Shown: in pieces, positions 50,100-58,855 of the stretch | Layout of the letters: each line of letters starts with the position of its first letter | How positions within the stretch are numbered: the first letter of the stretch is position 1 | From: Sphingopyxis sp. H053 | GTDB lineage: Bacteria > Pseudomonadota > Alphaproteobacteria > Sphingomonadales > Sphingomonadaceae | Assembly: GCF_001468225.1 (NCBI RefSeq) | Contig: NZ_LNRU01000007.1 | Location: forward strand, 124,001-188,000 | DNA length: 64,000 nt | Direction of reading: 5' to 3' | Made by a program: the position numbers and the translations under genes | Notes under the pieces: generated by a model | What the model was told of the DNA's origin: nothing | Seen by the model: only the letters and a program-made list of their open reading frames with translations | Databases searched by the model: none

Positions 50100-50891
50100 A
50101 TGAAGCTTGATTTCATCGATCTGGGTAACCTGTCCATCGCCGCCGCCAACATGCGCGGGAAGGGGAAAGACCCCGACGTCGCAGATCTTATGCCGAGCAT
50201 CCGCGCGCGCGGGGTGCTGGTTCCGCTGCTCGTTCGGCCCAATTGTTCGAAAGGCCATTTCGAGATCGTCGCGGGGCGTCGGCGCTTTACCGCCGTCGGC
50301 GCGGTCGCGCGTGAGGGCGGGGCGGTTCGGCCCATTCCTTGTGCCATTCTCGACGAAGGCGACGATGCCGATGCGCTGGAAGCGTCGATGCTCGAAAATC
50401 TCGCACGCGTGCAGCCCGACGAGGTCAGCCAGTGGGAAGCGTTCGTCGCGCTGGTCAAGGCGGGGCGTTCGGTCGAGGAGGTCGCGGACAGCTTCGGGTT
50501 CGAGCCGCGCGCGGTGAAGCGCATCCTCGCGCTCGGAAATCTCCTGCCACGCATCCGCAATCTCTATCGCGGCGGCGAGATCGATGCGGGCACCGTTCGG
50601 CATCTGACCCTCGCTTCAAAGAGCCAGCAGAAATCATGGTTGGCGCTGTTCGACGACGAGGGCGCTTATTGCCCGACTGGTCATCAGCTCAAAGCATGGC
50701 TGTTCGGCGGCACCGCCATCGCGGTGAAACACGCGTTGTTCGATACTGGGGAAGCGAAGGCGGCTACTCGGTCCCCGACCCCGCGAAGGCGGTCGACCTC
50801 AATCGCTATATGGGGCGCTGGTATGAGCAATATCGCTACGACGCGTCGTTCGAGCAGGGCCTCGAGGCGGTCACCGCGGATTATTCGCTGA
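50100..50891 (+). pseudogene. ParB/KorB-like partition protein, 3' truncated
   Basis: Opens with MKLDFIDLGNLSIAAANMRG, then ParB N-terminal domain with LVPLLVRPNC, HFEIVAGRRRFTAV, EASMLENLARVQPDEVSQWE, and a helix-turn-helix RSVEEVADSFGFEPRAVKRI. Homology runs to about residue 216 (HQLKAWLFGGTAIAVKHALF). After that the frame reads non-homologous sequence (ATRSPTPRRRSTS) that is antisense in sense to the lipocalin frame, ending at 50891. Typical mobile-element relatives are about 600-700 residues. Gene is broken at about 50,745. Confidence 0.8.
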
Positions 50892-51220
50892 ACCGGGACG
50901 GCAGTGTTCGTGTCGTCAACCAGGGCCGCAAGCGTGGCCCTAATGGCAAATTGCGCAAATCGGTCGGCAAGGCGAGGATCGAGGACAAGGCGACGAGCGC
51001 CAAGCTGAAGGTGTCCTTCTTTGGTCCTTTCTACGGCAACTACTGGGTTCTCGACCATGGCGACGATTATGAGTGGTCGATCGTCGGCGAGCCGTCGGGG
51101 CGCTACCTTTGGGTTCTCACGCGCAACGCCAAGCCTGGCGCGGCGCTTCTGATCGAGCTCGAAGCGCGCGTTCGCGCGCTTGGCTATAATTGGTCGATGA
51201 TCCACTTCACCCGGCACTGA
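50744..51220 (+). pseudogene. Lipocalin (Blc-like), 5' truncated
   Basis: A frame shifted by two relative to parB reads YWGSEGGYSVPDPAKAVDL, then the lipocalin hallmark NRYMGRWYEQYRYDASFE (GxW) and continues through YGNYWVLDHGDDYEW and SIVGEPSGRYLWVLTR, ending at 51220. The gene has no start codon or signal peptide: a Blc protein would begin with a lipobox signal about 20 residues earlier. It is a decapitated core with a complete barrel-encoding remainder. Not obviously part of the transfer module. Confidence 0.8.
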
Positions 51221-51515
51221 TCGCCTTGTCGAGGGAAGCCGCCGCGAACGCGCGCCGCCCCCGGCGGCGCCATAGCAGCAATTGCTGTTCGCGCGCTTCG
51301 CCGCGAAGCGTTGCGGCGGCTTCGACAAGCAACCCGAGGATCACGGCGCGATCGTCACCGGTAAGCTCGACAAGATCGGCCTTGGCGACGAGGCCGCCCA
51401 GCTCGATCAGTTGGCGCGTGCGCTCGCGGCGCTTCACCTGCCACTCGCGCGTATCATGCCGCGCCCGCTTCGCCTGAAGGCGGTTGCGGGCCTGCACCGT
51501 CCGGCGATGCGCCAT
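51207..51515 (-). CDS. traD: Conjugal transfer protein TraD-like
   Basis: About 102 residues from ATG 51515 (upstream frame overlaps traC and is uncertain). Motif VKRRERTRQLIELGGLVAKA and DLVELTGDDRAVILGLLVE, ending LLLWRRRGRRAF, is the TraD of Ti-type DNA-transfer modules. Auxiliary to the relaxosome. It overlaps the 3' end of the lipocalin remnant by 14 bases and traC by about 60. Confidence 0.72.
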   Translation of the reverse strand: MAHRRTVQARNRLQAKRARHDTREWQVKRRERTRQLIELGGLVAKADLVELTGDDRAVILGLLVEAAATLRGEAREQQLLLWRRRGRRAFAAASLDKAISAG

Positions 51516-51777
51516 TCGCGTCGCGGCCAACGCCCTTGCGAGCGCGGGCGCCGTCGCCGCGAAAGAAGGCGGCGCCGCTCTTGCGCCACGCCTCCTTCCG
51601 CGCAGCGTCCGCGCCGACGGCATCAATCAGCGCACCGGCCAGCTGCTCGATCGATAGCGCGTCGGCGCCCGTTGCTATAACCAGTTCGCCGAGCTGGCCT
51701 TGCTTCTTCGTCTTGAGCGCCCTTGCCTTGTCGGTGAGCGCCTGGAGTTCGGCGTCGAAATCACGCGGTTTACGCAT
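51454..51777 (-). CDS. traC: Conjugal transfer protein TraC-like
   Basis: 107 residues: MRKPRDFDAELQALTDKARA, then KKQGQLGELVIATGADALSI, a coiled N-terminus and TraC-like core. Ti-type TraC binds oriT and forms the relaxosome with TraA. Its start is 172 bp from that of traA on the other strand, with oriT in between, matching the Ti plasmid arrangement. Confidence 0.78.
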   Translation of the reverse strand: MRKPRDFDAELQALTDKARALKTKKQGQLGELVIATGADALSIEQLAGALIDAVGADAARKEAWRKSGAAFFRGDGARARKGVGRDANGASPDGAGPQPPSGEAGAA

Positions 51778-51892
51778 CGTCTGTCCTTCCGTTTAAGTGG
51801 GGCGGACGAACCAGCTATGCCGTGTCTCAACGTCATTCAAGTAGCTGAAATCTTGTGAGAAGCTGTGATCCCGAGCGCGATGAAATCGTGTG

Positions 51893-51920
51893 AGGGCGCG
51901 CTTATACGTCGTGCCGACGT
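51893..51920 (-). other. oriT: Origin of transfer (oriT) with IncQ/Ti-type nic region
   Basis: Read on the minus strand: hairpin ACGTCG-GCA-CGACGT (51920 down to 51906), one A, then TAAGCGCGCCCT (51904 down to 51893). The RSF1010/R1162 oriT has the same layout, an inverted repeat followed by TAAGTGCGCCCT, and the Ti oriT is of the same family. Only one base differs. It lies between divergent traC and traA, the expected site. The exact nick position is not read from sequence. Confidence 0.75.
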
Positions 51921-51949
51921 GCTCGTTTTGCCCTAAATGGATAGCCTTC

Positions 51950-54352
51950 ATGGCGATCTATCATTTCTCGGCAAAAGTCATTTCCCGCGCCGCCGGCAGC
52001 AGTGCTGTCGCTGCCGCGGCCTATCGTTCGGCCGACCGGCTGCACGACGAGCGGCTCGGTCGCAGCCATGATTTCTCGAACAAAGCGGGTGTCGTCCACA
52101 GCGAGGTGCTGCTGCCCGAGGGCGCTGACGAGCAGTGGCGCGAGCGGGAACGGCTCTGGAACGATGTCGAGGCGGCCGAGCTTCGCAAGGATGCGCAGCT
52201 CGCTCGCGAAATCGAGTTTGCGATCCCGCGCGAGATGACCGAAGGACAGGGGATCGAGCTTGCCCGCGACTTTGTCCAACGCGAGTTCGTCGACCGCGGC
52301 ATGATCGCCGACCTCAATGTCCATTGGGATATCGGCGCCGATGGGCTGGCGCGGCCTCACGCGCATGTCATGTTGACGATGCGCGAGATCCGGATCGACG
52401 AGGATGGCATCGCCGAGTTCGGCGGCAAGGTCCGCGACTGGAATCGCACCGAACTGCTGACCCACTGGCGCGAGGCGTGGGCGGATCATGTGAACGAGCG
52501 TCTGGCCGCGCTCGACATCGACGCGCGCGTCGATCACCGCACCTTGGAAGCGCAGGGGATCGAACTCGAGCCGCAGCACAAGATCGGTCCCGCAGCCTCG
52601 CGCATGGCGGCCGACGGACTTGAGGCCGACAGGCTCGTCGAGCATATCGAGATCGCCCGGTCGAACGGCGACAAGATCATCGCGGATCCGGGCATAGCGC
52701 TCGACGCGATCACGCACCGACAGGCAACTTTCACCAACCGCGACCTCGCGATGTTCGTGCATCGCCACAGCGACGGCAAGGATCAGTTCGATGCGGTGAT
52801 GGCGGCGGTCAAATCGTCGCCCGATCTGGTCGCGCTGGGTGAGGACGGGCGCGGCGAAAGCCGTTTCACGTCGCGGTCGATGATCGAGACCGAGCAGCGG
52901 CTCGAACGCGCGACCGCCACCCTCGACGCGCGCCGCAATCATGCTGTTGTCGAGCGCCATCGCGAACGGGCGCTGACGCTTGCGGCCGAGCGTGGCCTCG
53001 ACCTGTCCGCCGAGCAGCGCGGCGCGCTGGACCATGTCACCGTTGCACGCGGGATCAGCAATGTCATCGGTTATGCCGGAACCGGCAAGAGCGCGATGCT
53101 TGGCGTGGCCCGAGAGGCATGGGAAGCAGCGGGCTACCAAGTGCAGGGCGCGGCGCTGTCGGGTATCGCTGCGGAAAACCTCGAACATGGCTCGGGGATC
53201 GGCTCGCGAACCTTGGCGAGCCTTGAACATCAATGGGCGAACGATCGCGAGCGGCTGACCGACAAACACATCCTTGTGATCGACGAGGCGGGGATGGTCG
53301 GCACACGCCAGCTCGAACGCGTCGTGTCGGAAGCCGAGCGCCAAGGTGCGAAGGTCGTGCTCGTCGGCGATCCACAGCAGTTGCAGGCGATCGAAGCTGG
53401 CGCGGCGTTCCGCGCAACGGCCGAGCGTCATGGCGCCATCGAGATCATGGACATCCGCCGCCAGCAGGAAGACTGGCAGCGCGAGGCGACCCGCGAGCTC
53501 GCTACAGGGCGGACGGGCGAAGCGATCGGGCGCTACGCGGACGCCGGCTTCGTCCATACTGCCGATACCCGCGAAGCGGCGCGTAGTAAGCTCGTCGAGG
53601 CTTGGGATCGTGACCGGCAGGCGCATCAGGATGCGAGCCGCATCATTCTCACCCACACGAATGACGAGGTGCGAGAGCTCAACGAGGCGGTTCGCGTGCG
53701 GCTGAAGGCCGGCGGAGCGCTTGGCAATGACGTCGCGCTCGCGGTCGAGCGGGGCGAGCGGAGCTTTGCGGCGGGTGACCGCATCATGTTCCTGAAGAAC
53801 GAGCACGACCTTGGGGTCAAGAACGGTTCGCTCGGTACCGTGCAGAGCGCGAGTCCGATGCGCATGGCGGTAATGCTCGATGATGGCCGCAGCGTTGCGT
53901 TCGACGTCAAGGACTATGCTCATATCGATCATGGCTACGCGGCGACGATCCATAAGGCGCAGGGTATGACCGTCGACCGGGTGCAGGTACTCGCGACGCA
54001 GGGGGTAGACAGCCATTCGACTTACGTCGCGCTGTCCAGGCATCGCGAGCAGGTCGATCTATATTATGGTCGCGACGATTTTGCGAACCAGAATCAGCTT
54101 GTGCGCGCCGCGTCCCGCGAGCGCGGCAAGGATATGGCGAGCGATTATCGGGGGCAGGAATCGGCGAAGGCCGCTGAGCCGAAACGCTCGATGTTCGCCG
54201 GGCTCAAGCTCAAACGCAGCGTGTCCGCCGAGGCTCTGGGCAAAGGTCCCGAACAGAAGCGCGATGCGGCACCGCGCAAGCTTCGCGTCAGTGCCCGGGC
54301 GCTCGATGCGGGATCGGAGCGGGGCTCTCTCGACAGGGCTGTCGAGCGCTAG
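51950..54352 (+). CDS. traA: TraA-type MOBQ relaxase/helicase, C-terminally truncated
   Basis: 800 residues from ATG 51950; homologues have about 950-1,100. Relaxase domain (about 1-260): MAIYHFSAKVISRAAGSSAV near the start and HWDIGADGLARPHAHVMLTM with the HxH metal-binding pair. Helicase domain follows: Walker A GYAGTGKSAM near 377 and Walker B ILVIDEAGM, with GDPQQLQAI, HKAQGMTVDRV and VALSRHREQVDLYYG. Nicks oriT and unwinds DNA for conjugative transfer. The final residues DRAVER lie at the junction with the hamA-like gene, so the C-terminus is lost, which probably weakens or abolishes its protein-protein role. Confidence 0.9.
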   Translation: MAIYHFSAKVISRAAGSSAVAAAAYRSADRLHDERLGRSHDFSNKAGVVHSEVLLPEGADEQWRERERLWNDVEAAELRKDAQLAREIEFAIPREMTEGQGIELARDFVQREFVDRGMIADLNVHWDIGADGLARPHAHVMLTMREIRIDEDGIAEFGGKVRDWNRTELLTHWREAWADHVNERLAALDIDARVDHRTLEAQGIELEPQHKIGPAASRMAADGLEADRLVEHIEIARSNGDKIIADPGIALDAITHRQATFTNRDLAMFVHRHSDGKDQFDAVMAAVKSSPDLVALGEDGRGESRFTSRSMIETEQRLERATATLDARRNHAVVERHRERALTLAAERGLDLSAEQRGALDHVTVARGISNVIGYAGTGKSAMLGVAREAWEAAGYQVQGAALSGIAAENLEHGSGIGSRTLASLEHQWANDRERLTDKHILVIDEAGMVGTRQLERVVSEAERQGAKVVLVGDPQQLQAIEAGAAFRATAERHGAIEIMDIRRQQEDWQREATRELATGRTGEAIGRYADAGFVHTADTREAARSKLVEAWDRDRQAHQDASRIILTHTNDEVRELNEAVRVRLKAGGALGNDVALAVERGERSFAAGDRIMFLKNEHDLGVKNGSLGTVQSASPMRMAVMLDDGRSVAFDVKDYAHIDHGYAATIHKAQGMTVDRVQVLATQGVDSHSTYVALSRHREQVDLYYGRDDFANQNQLVRAASRERGKDMASDYRGQESAKAAEPKRSMFAGLKLKRSVSAEALGKGPEQKRDAAPRKLRVSARALDAGSERGSLDRAVER

Positions 54353-54725
54353 CCATTTCGCGGCCGTCCTTGTAGCGCAGGCGCCGCACGGGAACGCGAA
54401 GATCAACCATCTCTTCAACCAGCTCGGTTGCGACGATTTCGCCCAGATCGCCCGAACGTCCCTTCTTGCCCTGGGGCAGTTCGGCATTCAGGATCTTGGC
54501 GGCAGCCTTGTATCCCAGCCGCTCCACATCGGCGGCGATATGTTCGAGCCGATCATAATGGGAGCGAACAGTTTCGATCAGGCTGTCGCGAACCTTGTCG
54601 CGACCATCTGCCTTCTCGACGAGCGTCCAGTAAGACCGCCGTCCGTTTGCGTCGACCGTCCGGTCGCACCATTTCTCAAAAAGTGCCACAAAGCCCCCCG
54701 GGATTACCTGTGTACGCAATGCCAA
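54288..54725 (-). pseudogene. HamA-like (DUF1837) defence protein, 3' truncated
   Basis: The frame begins MALRTQVIPGGFVALFEKWC and continues RVRDSLIETVRSHYDRLEHI-like helices to AKILNAELPQGKKGRSGDLG, then EIVATELVEEMVDLRVPVRR and LRYKDGREMA. The (R/S)GDLGE and PVRRLRYKDGRE motifs match the HamA/DUF1837 nuclease-like effector of the Hachiman anti-phage system. At about 54,350 homology stops and the frame enters the antisense of traA. No hamB helicase is found nearby. Assigned from remembered motifs; moderate certainty. Confidence 0.55.
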
Positions 54726-55052
54726 CCGCCTTGTCGCGCCACTGTGGTCGAATTACAGAAACGCGTATCAGGCAAACTATTGTGTCACCGCAATATCGCC
54801 ACCAGCGCGTAAAACAGATCGTCGAGCGCAGAATAGCTGTTTAGGCCTACAGGCTGCTCTGGCCAACCGTTGGCTCTCAAATTGCGGATACTAGAGAGCC
54901 CGCACAGATGGCAGCCCTTCGTAAGATTTACCTAAGAGCCGCAAGTCCGCCTTCGGCCCATCCGCGGTCATCGTCGGCCCCGTATTCGCTGACCAAGAAT
55001 GACCAGTTTCAGCGAAACCGGTCAACCCCATGCACGGCGATCGGTGGCTCTT
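54726..55052. other. Non-coding gap in island tail
   Basis: Leader of the hamA remnant and beyond. Base composition is visibly lower in GC than the flanking chromosome, with T-rich runs near 55,051-55,060. No gene, hairpin or att-like repeat of the tRNA-Cys end was seen. Confidence 0.5.
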
Positions 55053-55193
55053 TCATTTCTTTTTTGGGGGCTTGCTAGATTTGCTGGGTTTGAGGGACGG
55101 TGTGTTACCTGGTGTGGTTTTGTTGTCACGGCGACGCTGATCGGGTTTCCCTGTTGATTTTGCTATCGGCTTGGGTCCTGGCTTAAGTGCCAT
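55053..55193 (-). CDS. Possible small basic protein
   Basis: 46 residues from ATG 55193 after AAAAGGAGAGCACTC, a very good binding site. Sequence MALKPGPKPIAKSTGKPDQR, continuing into Lys/Pro/Ser-rich KPSKSSKPPKKK: no globular domain is expected. Could be a nucleic-acid-associated tail protein. It may not be expressed. Confidence 0.45.
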   Translation of the reverse strand: MALKPGPKPIAKSTGKPDQRRRDNKTTPGNTPSLKPSKSSKPPKKK

Positions 55194-55650
55194 GAGTGCT
55201 CTCCTTTTCTTGTTTAACACCAACCCTACGCGCAACTTTTGCCTATGCTTTAGCGCGCGGAGGTATTACGTAATAATCCACACGATTTAACAATGAAGTC
55301 AAGGCTGAATGCCTTTCCCAGCCGGCTAGCAATCATAGCAGCCGGTGAGAAATGATTACAGGTGGACATCGGACGATCGTCCCACGCGCTTCAATTAGCG
55401 CGCACAAATTTCGTTAGAGGAAGCCAGAGCATAATTGCGAAAGTCCGCTCTTGCAGACTTCTGAGTGAAACCGGTCAGTCCGAAATCGGCCAGTACCGGT
55501 TCCGGTATCGCCCAGAAAGAGCGCTTGGCCGTAATGTGAAGCGCGACCCTTTTTCGCGCCCGGAGTCCGACCCCCAACCACCCCGCATTATTTCGGGTTG
55601 CGGCAGGTGAATAATCTGCGGAGAAGCATCTGGGGAGGAGAGAGTGGGGC
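55194..55650. other. AT-richer gap before the response regulator
   Basis: 457 bases. Contains short direct echoes (for example AAACCGGTCA and CCGGTTCCGG) and no convincing ORF. The right end of the mobile island probably lies here, because the normal high GC returns after about 55,550. GAGGAGAGAG precedes the response regulator start. Confidence 0.5.
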
Positions 55651-56268
55651 ATGACGGTGCAGCATAATGTCTTGATCGTCGACGATCACCGTATCACCCA
55701 AAGCGGTCTGCGGTTCCTTTTTGGTTCGCTCGATCGCTTCGTCGTTGTCGACGCGCTCGATTGCGGCGCGATGGTCAATGCTTTCGTACAGTCGCAACCG
55801 ATCGACTTGGTTATCCTCGATCTCAACTTGCCCGACGTGCGGGGTATAAATGTTCTCGCCGAGATCGTCGGGTCGCGCGACATGACGGTTATCATCCTGA
55901 CTGGTGAAACGAACCTTGCCGAGATTCATTCGGCGCTCAAACTGGGCGCGCGTGCTGTCGTGAGCAAATCGGACCCGCTCGATCACATTGTCGCCGCCTG
56001 CGACGCAGCGCTGGCGGGCGAGGTCTATATTTCGCCGCATATCGAAGAAGCGCTCGGCAAGTTTCAGCAATCCCCCGTTGCGCTGTCCTCGCGGCAGATG
56101 GCCATCCTCCACTATCTGGCACAGGGTGAGACAAACAAGGAGATCGCTTATCGTCTTGCGATCGCGCCCCCGACCGTATCTTTCCATATTGCCGAACTGC
56201 GGCGTAAACTCGACGTCCCGCATAACCGCAGGATCGTCGAGCGCGCGAATGAGCTAAACCTTCTTTGA
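55651..56268 (+). CDS. NarL/LuxR-family response regulator
   Basis: 205 residues. Receiver domain (about 5-120): VLIVDDHRITQ, phosphoacceptor Asp57 in ILDLNLPD, then the LTGE switch Thr and the SKSDPL lysine. LuxR HTH (about 145-205): LSSRQMAILHYLAQGETNKE, with IAYRLAIAPPTVSFHIAELR as recognition region. Its 3' end overlaps the 3' end of the histidine kinase gene by 15 bp (convergent). Partnership is inferred from position. Confidence 0.9.
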   Translation: MTVQHNVLIVDDHRITQSGLRFLFGSLDRFVVVDALDCGAMVNAFVQSQPIDLVILDLNLPDVRGINVLAEIVGSRDMTVIILTGETNLAEIHSALKLGARAVVSKSDPLDHIVAACDAALAGEVYISPHIEEALGKFQQSPVALSSRQMAILHYLAQGETNKEIAYRLAIAPPTVSFHIAELRRKLDVPHNRRIVERANELNLL

Positions 56269-58503
56269 CGCAGCCAACAGAAGGGGATGGTGCGTCAGTT
56301 CGCGGCAAACGGGTTTGATCGCCACCATCGTGACAAGCTGGCCGAGCCGCCCGCGCGTGACTGTGCTGTCATCATAGGTCACGGCGAGGACAGGTTTTGG
56401 TTCGCTGCCGGATGAAGCCAATTCCAACTCGAAATCCCTGCGTTGATCGAAGTCGAGAACCGTCCATTCGGGCAAGCCCGCTTGCAATTCGTCCGTTGAG
56501 ATCGGCGTAACGACAACGGAAGCTGCGGGGAGGGTTATCCGGATCTCCGTGCCGTGGCTGGTCGACGAAAAGATTTTGAGGGTTCCCCGAAGCATTTCGA
56601 CGATGCGTTTCGCCGATCCGAAACCGGAGCCGGTTCCCTCTGTCGTTTCATTTCCTCGAACGCGCGCCCTGCCTCCGCTGTTCAAGGCGGCCATGATGTC
56701 TGCAGGCATTCCGCTTCCGGTGTCGGTGATGCTTATCATGGCACGGCCCTCGTCGAGCACGAGGGCGATGTGGGCGCCGCCAGTCTGCGTATATTGATAG
56801 CAATTGCTCAGCAGATTTGCGAGCGCGCGCATCAGGAGCGGTTTGTCCGAAATGATCATGACGTCGTCCGCGACGCTGACCTTCAGTGTCAGCTTTTTGT
56901 TTGCGAAGGGCGTCTTGAACATCATCGTCAGCGGCTCGATCAACGCCTGGCCGCGAAAGGCCCCGAGTGCGACGAATTGAGCATCGCCCGCGGCGATGTT
57001 GGCGCCGGAAATGGTGGTCGTCACGATTTCGTTCAGATAGTTGGCGGAGCTTTGGAGCATCCCGATCAGCGCCGGATCGTCGCCCGGCTTTCCCCGACGC
57101 TTCAGAACCGCAACCGCACTATTGAGTGCAAGGATGACCTGCCGGCTGTCGTGGCCGGACGCGTGAAGCAGCGCGTTCTGGCTGTGCACGGTTTCGAGCG
57201 CATAGGCCTTTTCTTCAGCAAGCCGCTTTGCCCGTTCGCTGATCTCGAGGCGTTCACCAAGCGACTGGGCATAATTGGCGTCGGCGACGAGCTTTTCCCG
57301 TTGGATCTTCTTGAGGTTCAGTCCGAGCGCCAATGTTACCATGACTGATTCAAAGAGCCCGACAGGCCCGGAGAGGTGCCAGTTGATCGGTAGCCAGGTG
57401 AAGAAGCCCATCGACGCGATCGCGGCATAGAAAATGAACAGCGCGAGGCTGGCCCAGCCTACGAAGAGGGGCCAGAGCTGGGAGCCAAGCTGCTTCATGG
57501 CCGCATAGCCCACGAAAGGCAGGAATAACGCCACCCCGACCGCGACGATCCATCCGGACAGGTGGAGAAAAAAGCGAACGTCGGCGGGGTAGAGGGATAG
57601 GCCGGGCTGGACCAGCATGACGGCGACGGCGAACAGGATGAGCGCCTTTAGGGTGAGGTCGCTCTTGGGGAAGTTGTCCGCAGTCTTCACGAAACTTCGG
57701 CAAAACTGGGCCATCGCGGCCGCAAATCCGCATTTGAAGAAATCTTCGATGGCGACACCGGTCAGCGGCTTGTCGTACAGGAAGAATATGGTGATGTAGC
57801 CCTCGGAATGGACCGTGTTGAGCGCAAAAAAAGCTTCCGCGACGGCCAGCCAGAGAAATTCCTTGAAGCCCGTGATCGAGAAGAACAGGAAATTGAGGAG
57901 CAGCAGCGTCAGCGCGCCGACGACAACGCCCGACACCATTGAAATATTGGCTCGCCGATCCTTGAAGAAGGTCCCATAGGTTTCGATGCGGAGCGGCATA
58001 TAGGTCGAATTTTCGGAAACAAATTCGATGACGACCAGCTTTTCCTGCCGCGGTGCAAGCACAAGCTCGGAGCTGAACGCCTGGTAGGTCCCGAGATTTT
58101 CGCGGGCGACCTGCGGATCGGTAGCATCGACGACCAGCGCGAGCGCGCGACCTTCAGCTTCATAAAGCCGGAAATGTTTGAGCGAGCCGCGGCCGGTGGT
58201 CAGAATCCAGCTTCCCTGCGCGTCGCTTGCATTGCGAACTTTCAGGAGAACGACGGTCCGGGTGCCCGGTGGGCCGAAGTGGATCGTCGATCCCTTTATA
58301 TGCTGCAGCGGACCGCCGAGAATCGCTTCCAGTTGCGGCGTCCTTGCGACGCCGGGGCGCTTCGCGAACCGAACAAACGAGGCGAGTGCGGGTGCATCTT
58401 CTCCAGCCCTGAGATCGAGCAGCGGCAATTTGTCGGAGTTTGCGCGCGCCGGTTGAGCGGCCAGCAGGCAAAAGAACCCAAGGATCGCGTATAAGATCTT
58501 CAT
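56254..58503 (-). CDS. 7TM-DISM histidine kinase with degenerate receiver-like tail
   Basis: 749 residues from ATG 58503. Signal peptide about 1-23. Periplasmic 7TMR-DISMED2 domain (about 30-185), seven membrane helices (about 190-385), coiled linker, then a kinase region with a His in ASGHDSRQVI (about residue 451), N box NLLSNCYQYT, G1 DTGSGMP and G2 GSGFGSAKRIV. The final 85 residues contain a VAIKP lysine-proline pair like a receiver but no phosphoacceptor Asp. Probably senses carbohydrate-like ligands; partner RR convergent at 3' end. Confidence 0.88.
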   Translation of the reverse strand: MKILYAILGFFCLLAAQPARANSDKLPLLDLRAGEDAPALASFVRFAKRPGVARTPQLEAILGGPLQHIKGSTIHFGPPGTRTVVLLKVRNASDAQGSWILTTGRGSLKHFRLYEAEGRALALVVDATDPQVARENLGTYQAFSSELVLAPRQEKLVVIEFVSENSTYMPLRIETYGTFFKDRRANISMVSGVVVGALTLLLLNFLFFSITGFKEFLWLAVAEAFFALNTVHSEGYITIFFLYDKPLTGVAIEDFFKCGFAAAMAQFCRSFVKTADNFPKSDLTLKALILFAVAVMLVQPGLSLYPADVRFFLHLSGWIVAVGVALFLPFVGYAAMKQLGSQLWPLFVGWASLALFIFYAAIASMGFFTWLPINWHLSGPVGLFESVMVTLALGLNLKKIQREKLVADANYAQSLGERLEISERAKRLAEEKAYALETVHSQNALLHASGHDSRQVILALNSAVAVLKRRGKPGDDPALIGMLQSSANYLNEIVTTTISGANIAAGDAQFVALGAFRGQALIEPLTMMFKTPFANKKLTLKVSVADDVMIISDKPLLMRALANLLSNCYQYTQTGGAHIALVLDEGRAMISITDTGSGMPADIMAALNSGGRARVRGNETTEGTGSGFGSAKRIVEMLRGTLKIFSSTSHGTEIRITLPAASVVVTPISTDELQAGLPEWTVLDFDQRRDFELELASSGSEPKPVLAVTYDDSTVTRGRLGQLVTMVAIKPVCRELTHHPLLLAASKKV

Positions 58504-58855
58504 TATCACCCCCGCCGCCGGGCGGGGACCGAACGCTTATCTGCGTCCAACGGGCGCACGCACAGGTTCGCCCAAGACAAGTTCAACCCACCCCCCGGTG
58601 ATCTGTCACCCGTAACGGCCAGACACCTCGGTGCAAGCACCGCGGCAACGGTCCGTCGCAAATTCACCCTAAATAACATTGGGTAGACGCGCCGCCGTCC
58701 CCGCCACTAGTCATCGCACGCAAAGCCGATGGGTGTTTTTGCCCGAGCGGCTGGGGGCGCAAAATTTCGAGGCGGGGCGGATGAGCCGGAGAGCGCAAAA
58801 CGTTCTCCGGCAAGTCCCTTGCCTCGCCTGCAACGTCAATGGGGGACTCCGGAAT
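58504..58855. other. Divergent regulatory region between kinase and autotransporter
   Basis: 352 bases with divergent genes. Contains an inverted repeat GGTGA-TCTG-TCACC (58597-58610), a candidate operator for the neighbouring regulator. No clear -10/-35 assigned. No ORF. The ATG of the autotransporter follows a GGGGGACTCCGG purine-rich leader. Confidence 0.5.

Noticed and set aside
51902..54043. 713-codon minus-strand frame opposite traA
   Set aside because: No recognised domain, and the plus strand has complete relaxase/helicase motifs and a clear start.
47000..58700. Direct repeat of the tRNA-Cys 3' end marking the right island border
   Set aside because: Read through by eye for the GGTTCGATTCCGG/TCGGGCCTCCA pieces without a convincing copy; an approximate search might find a shorter one.
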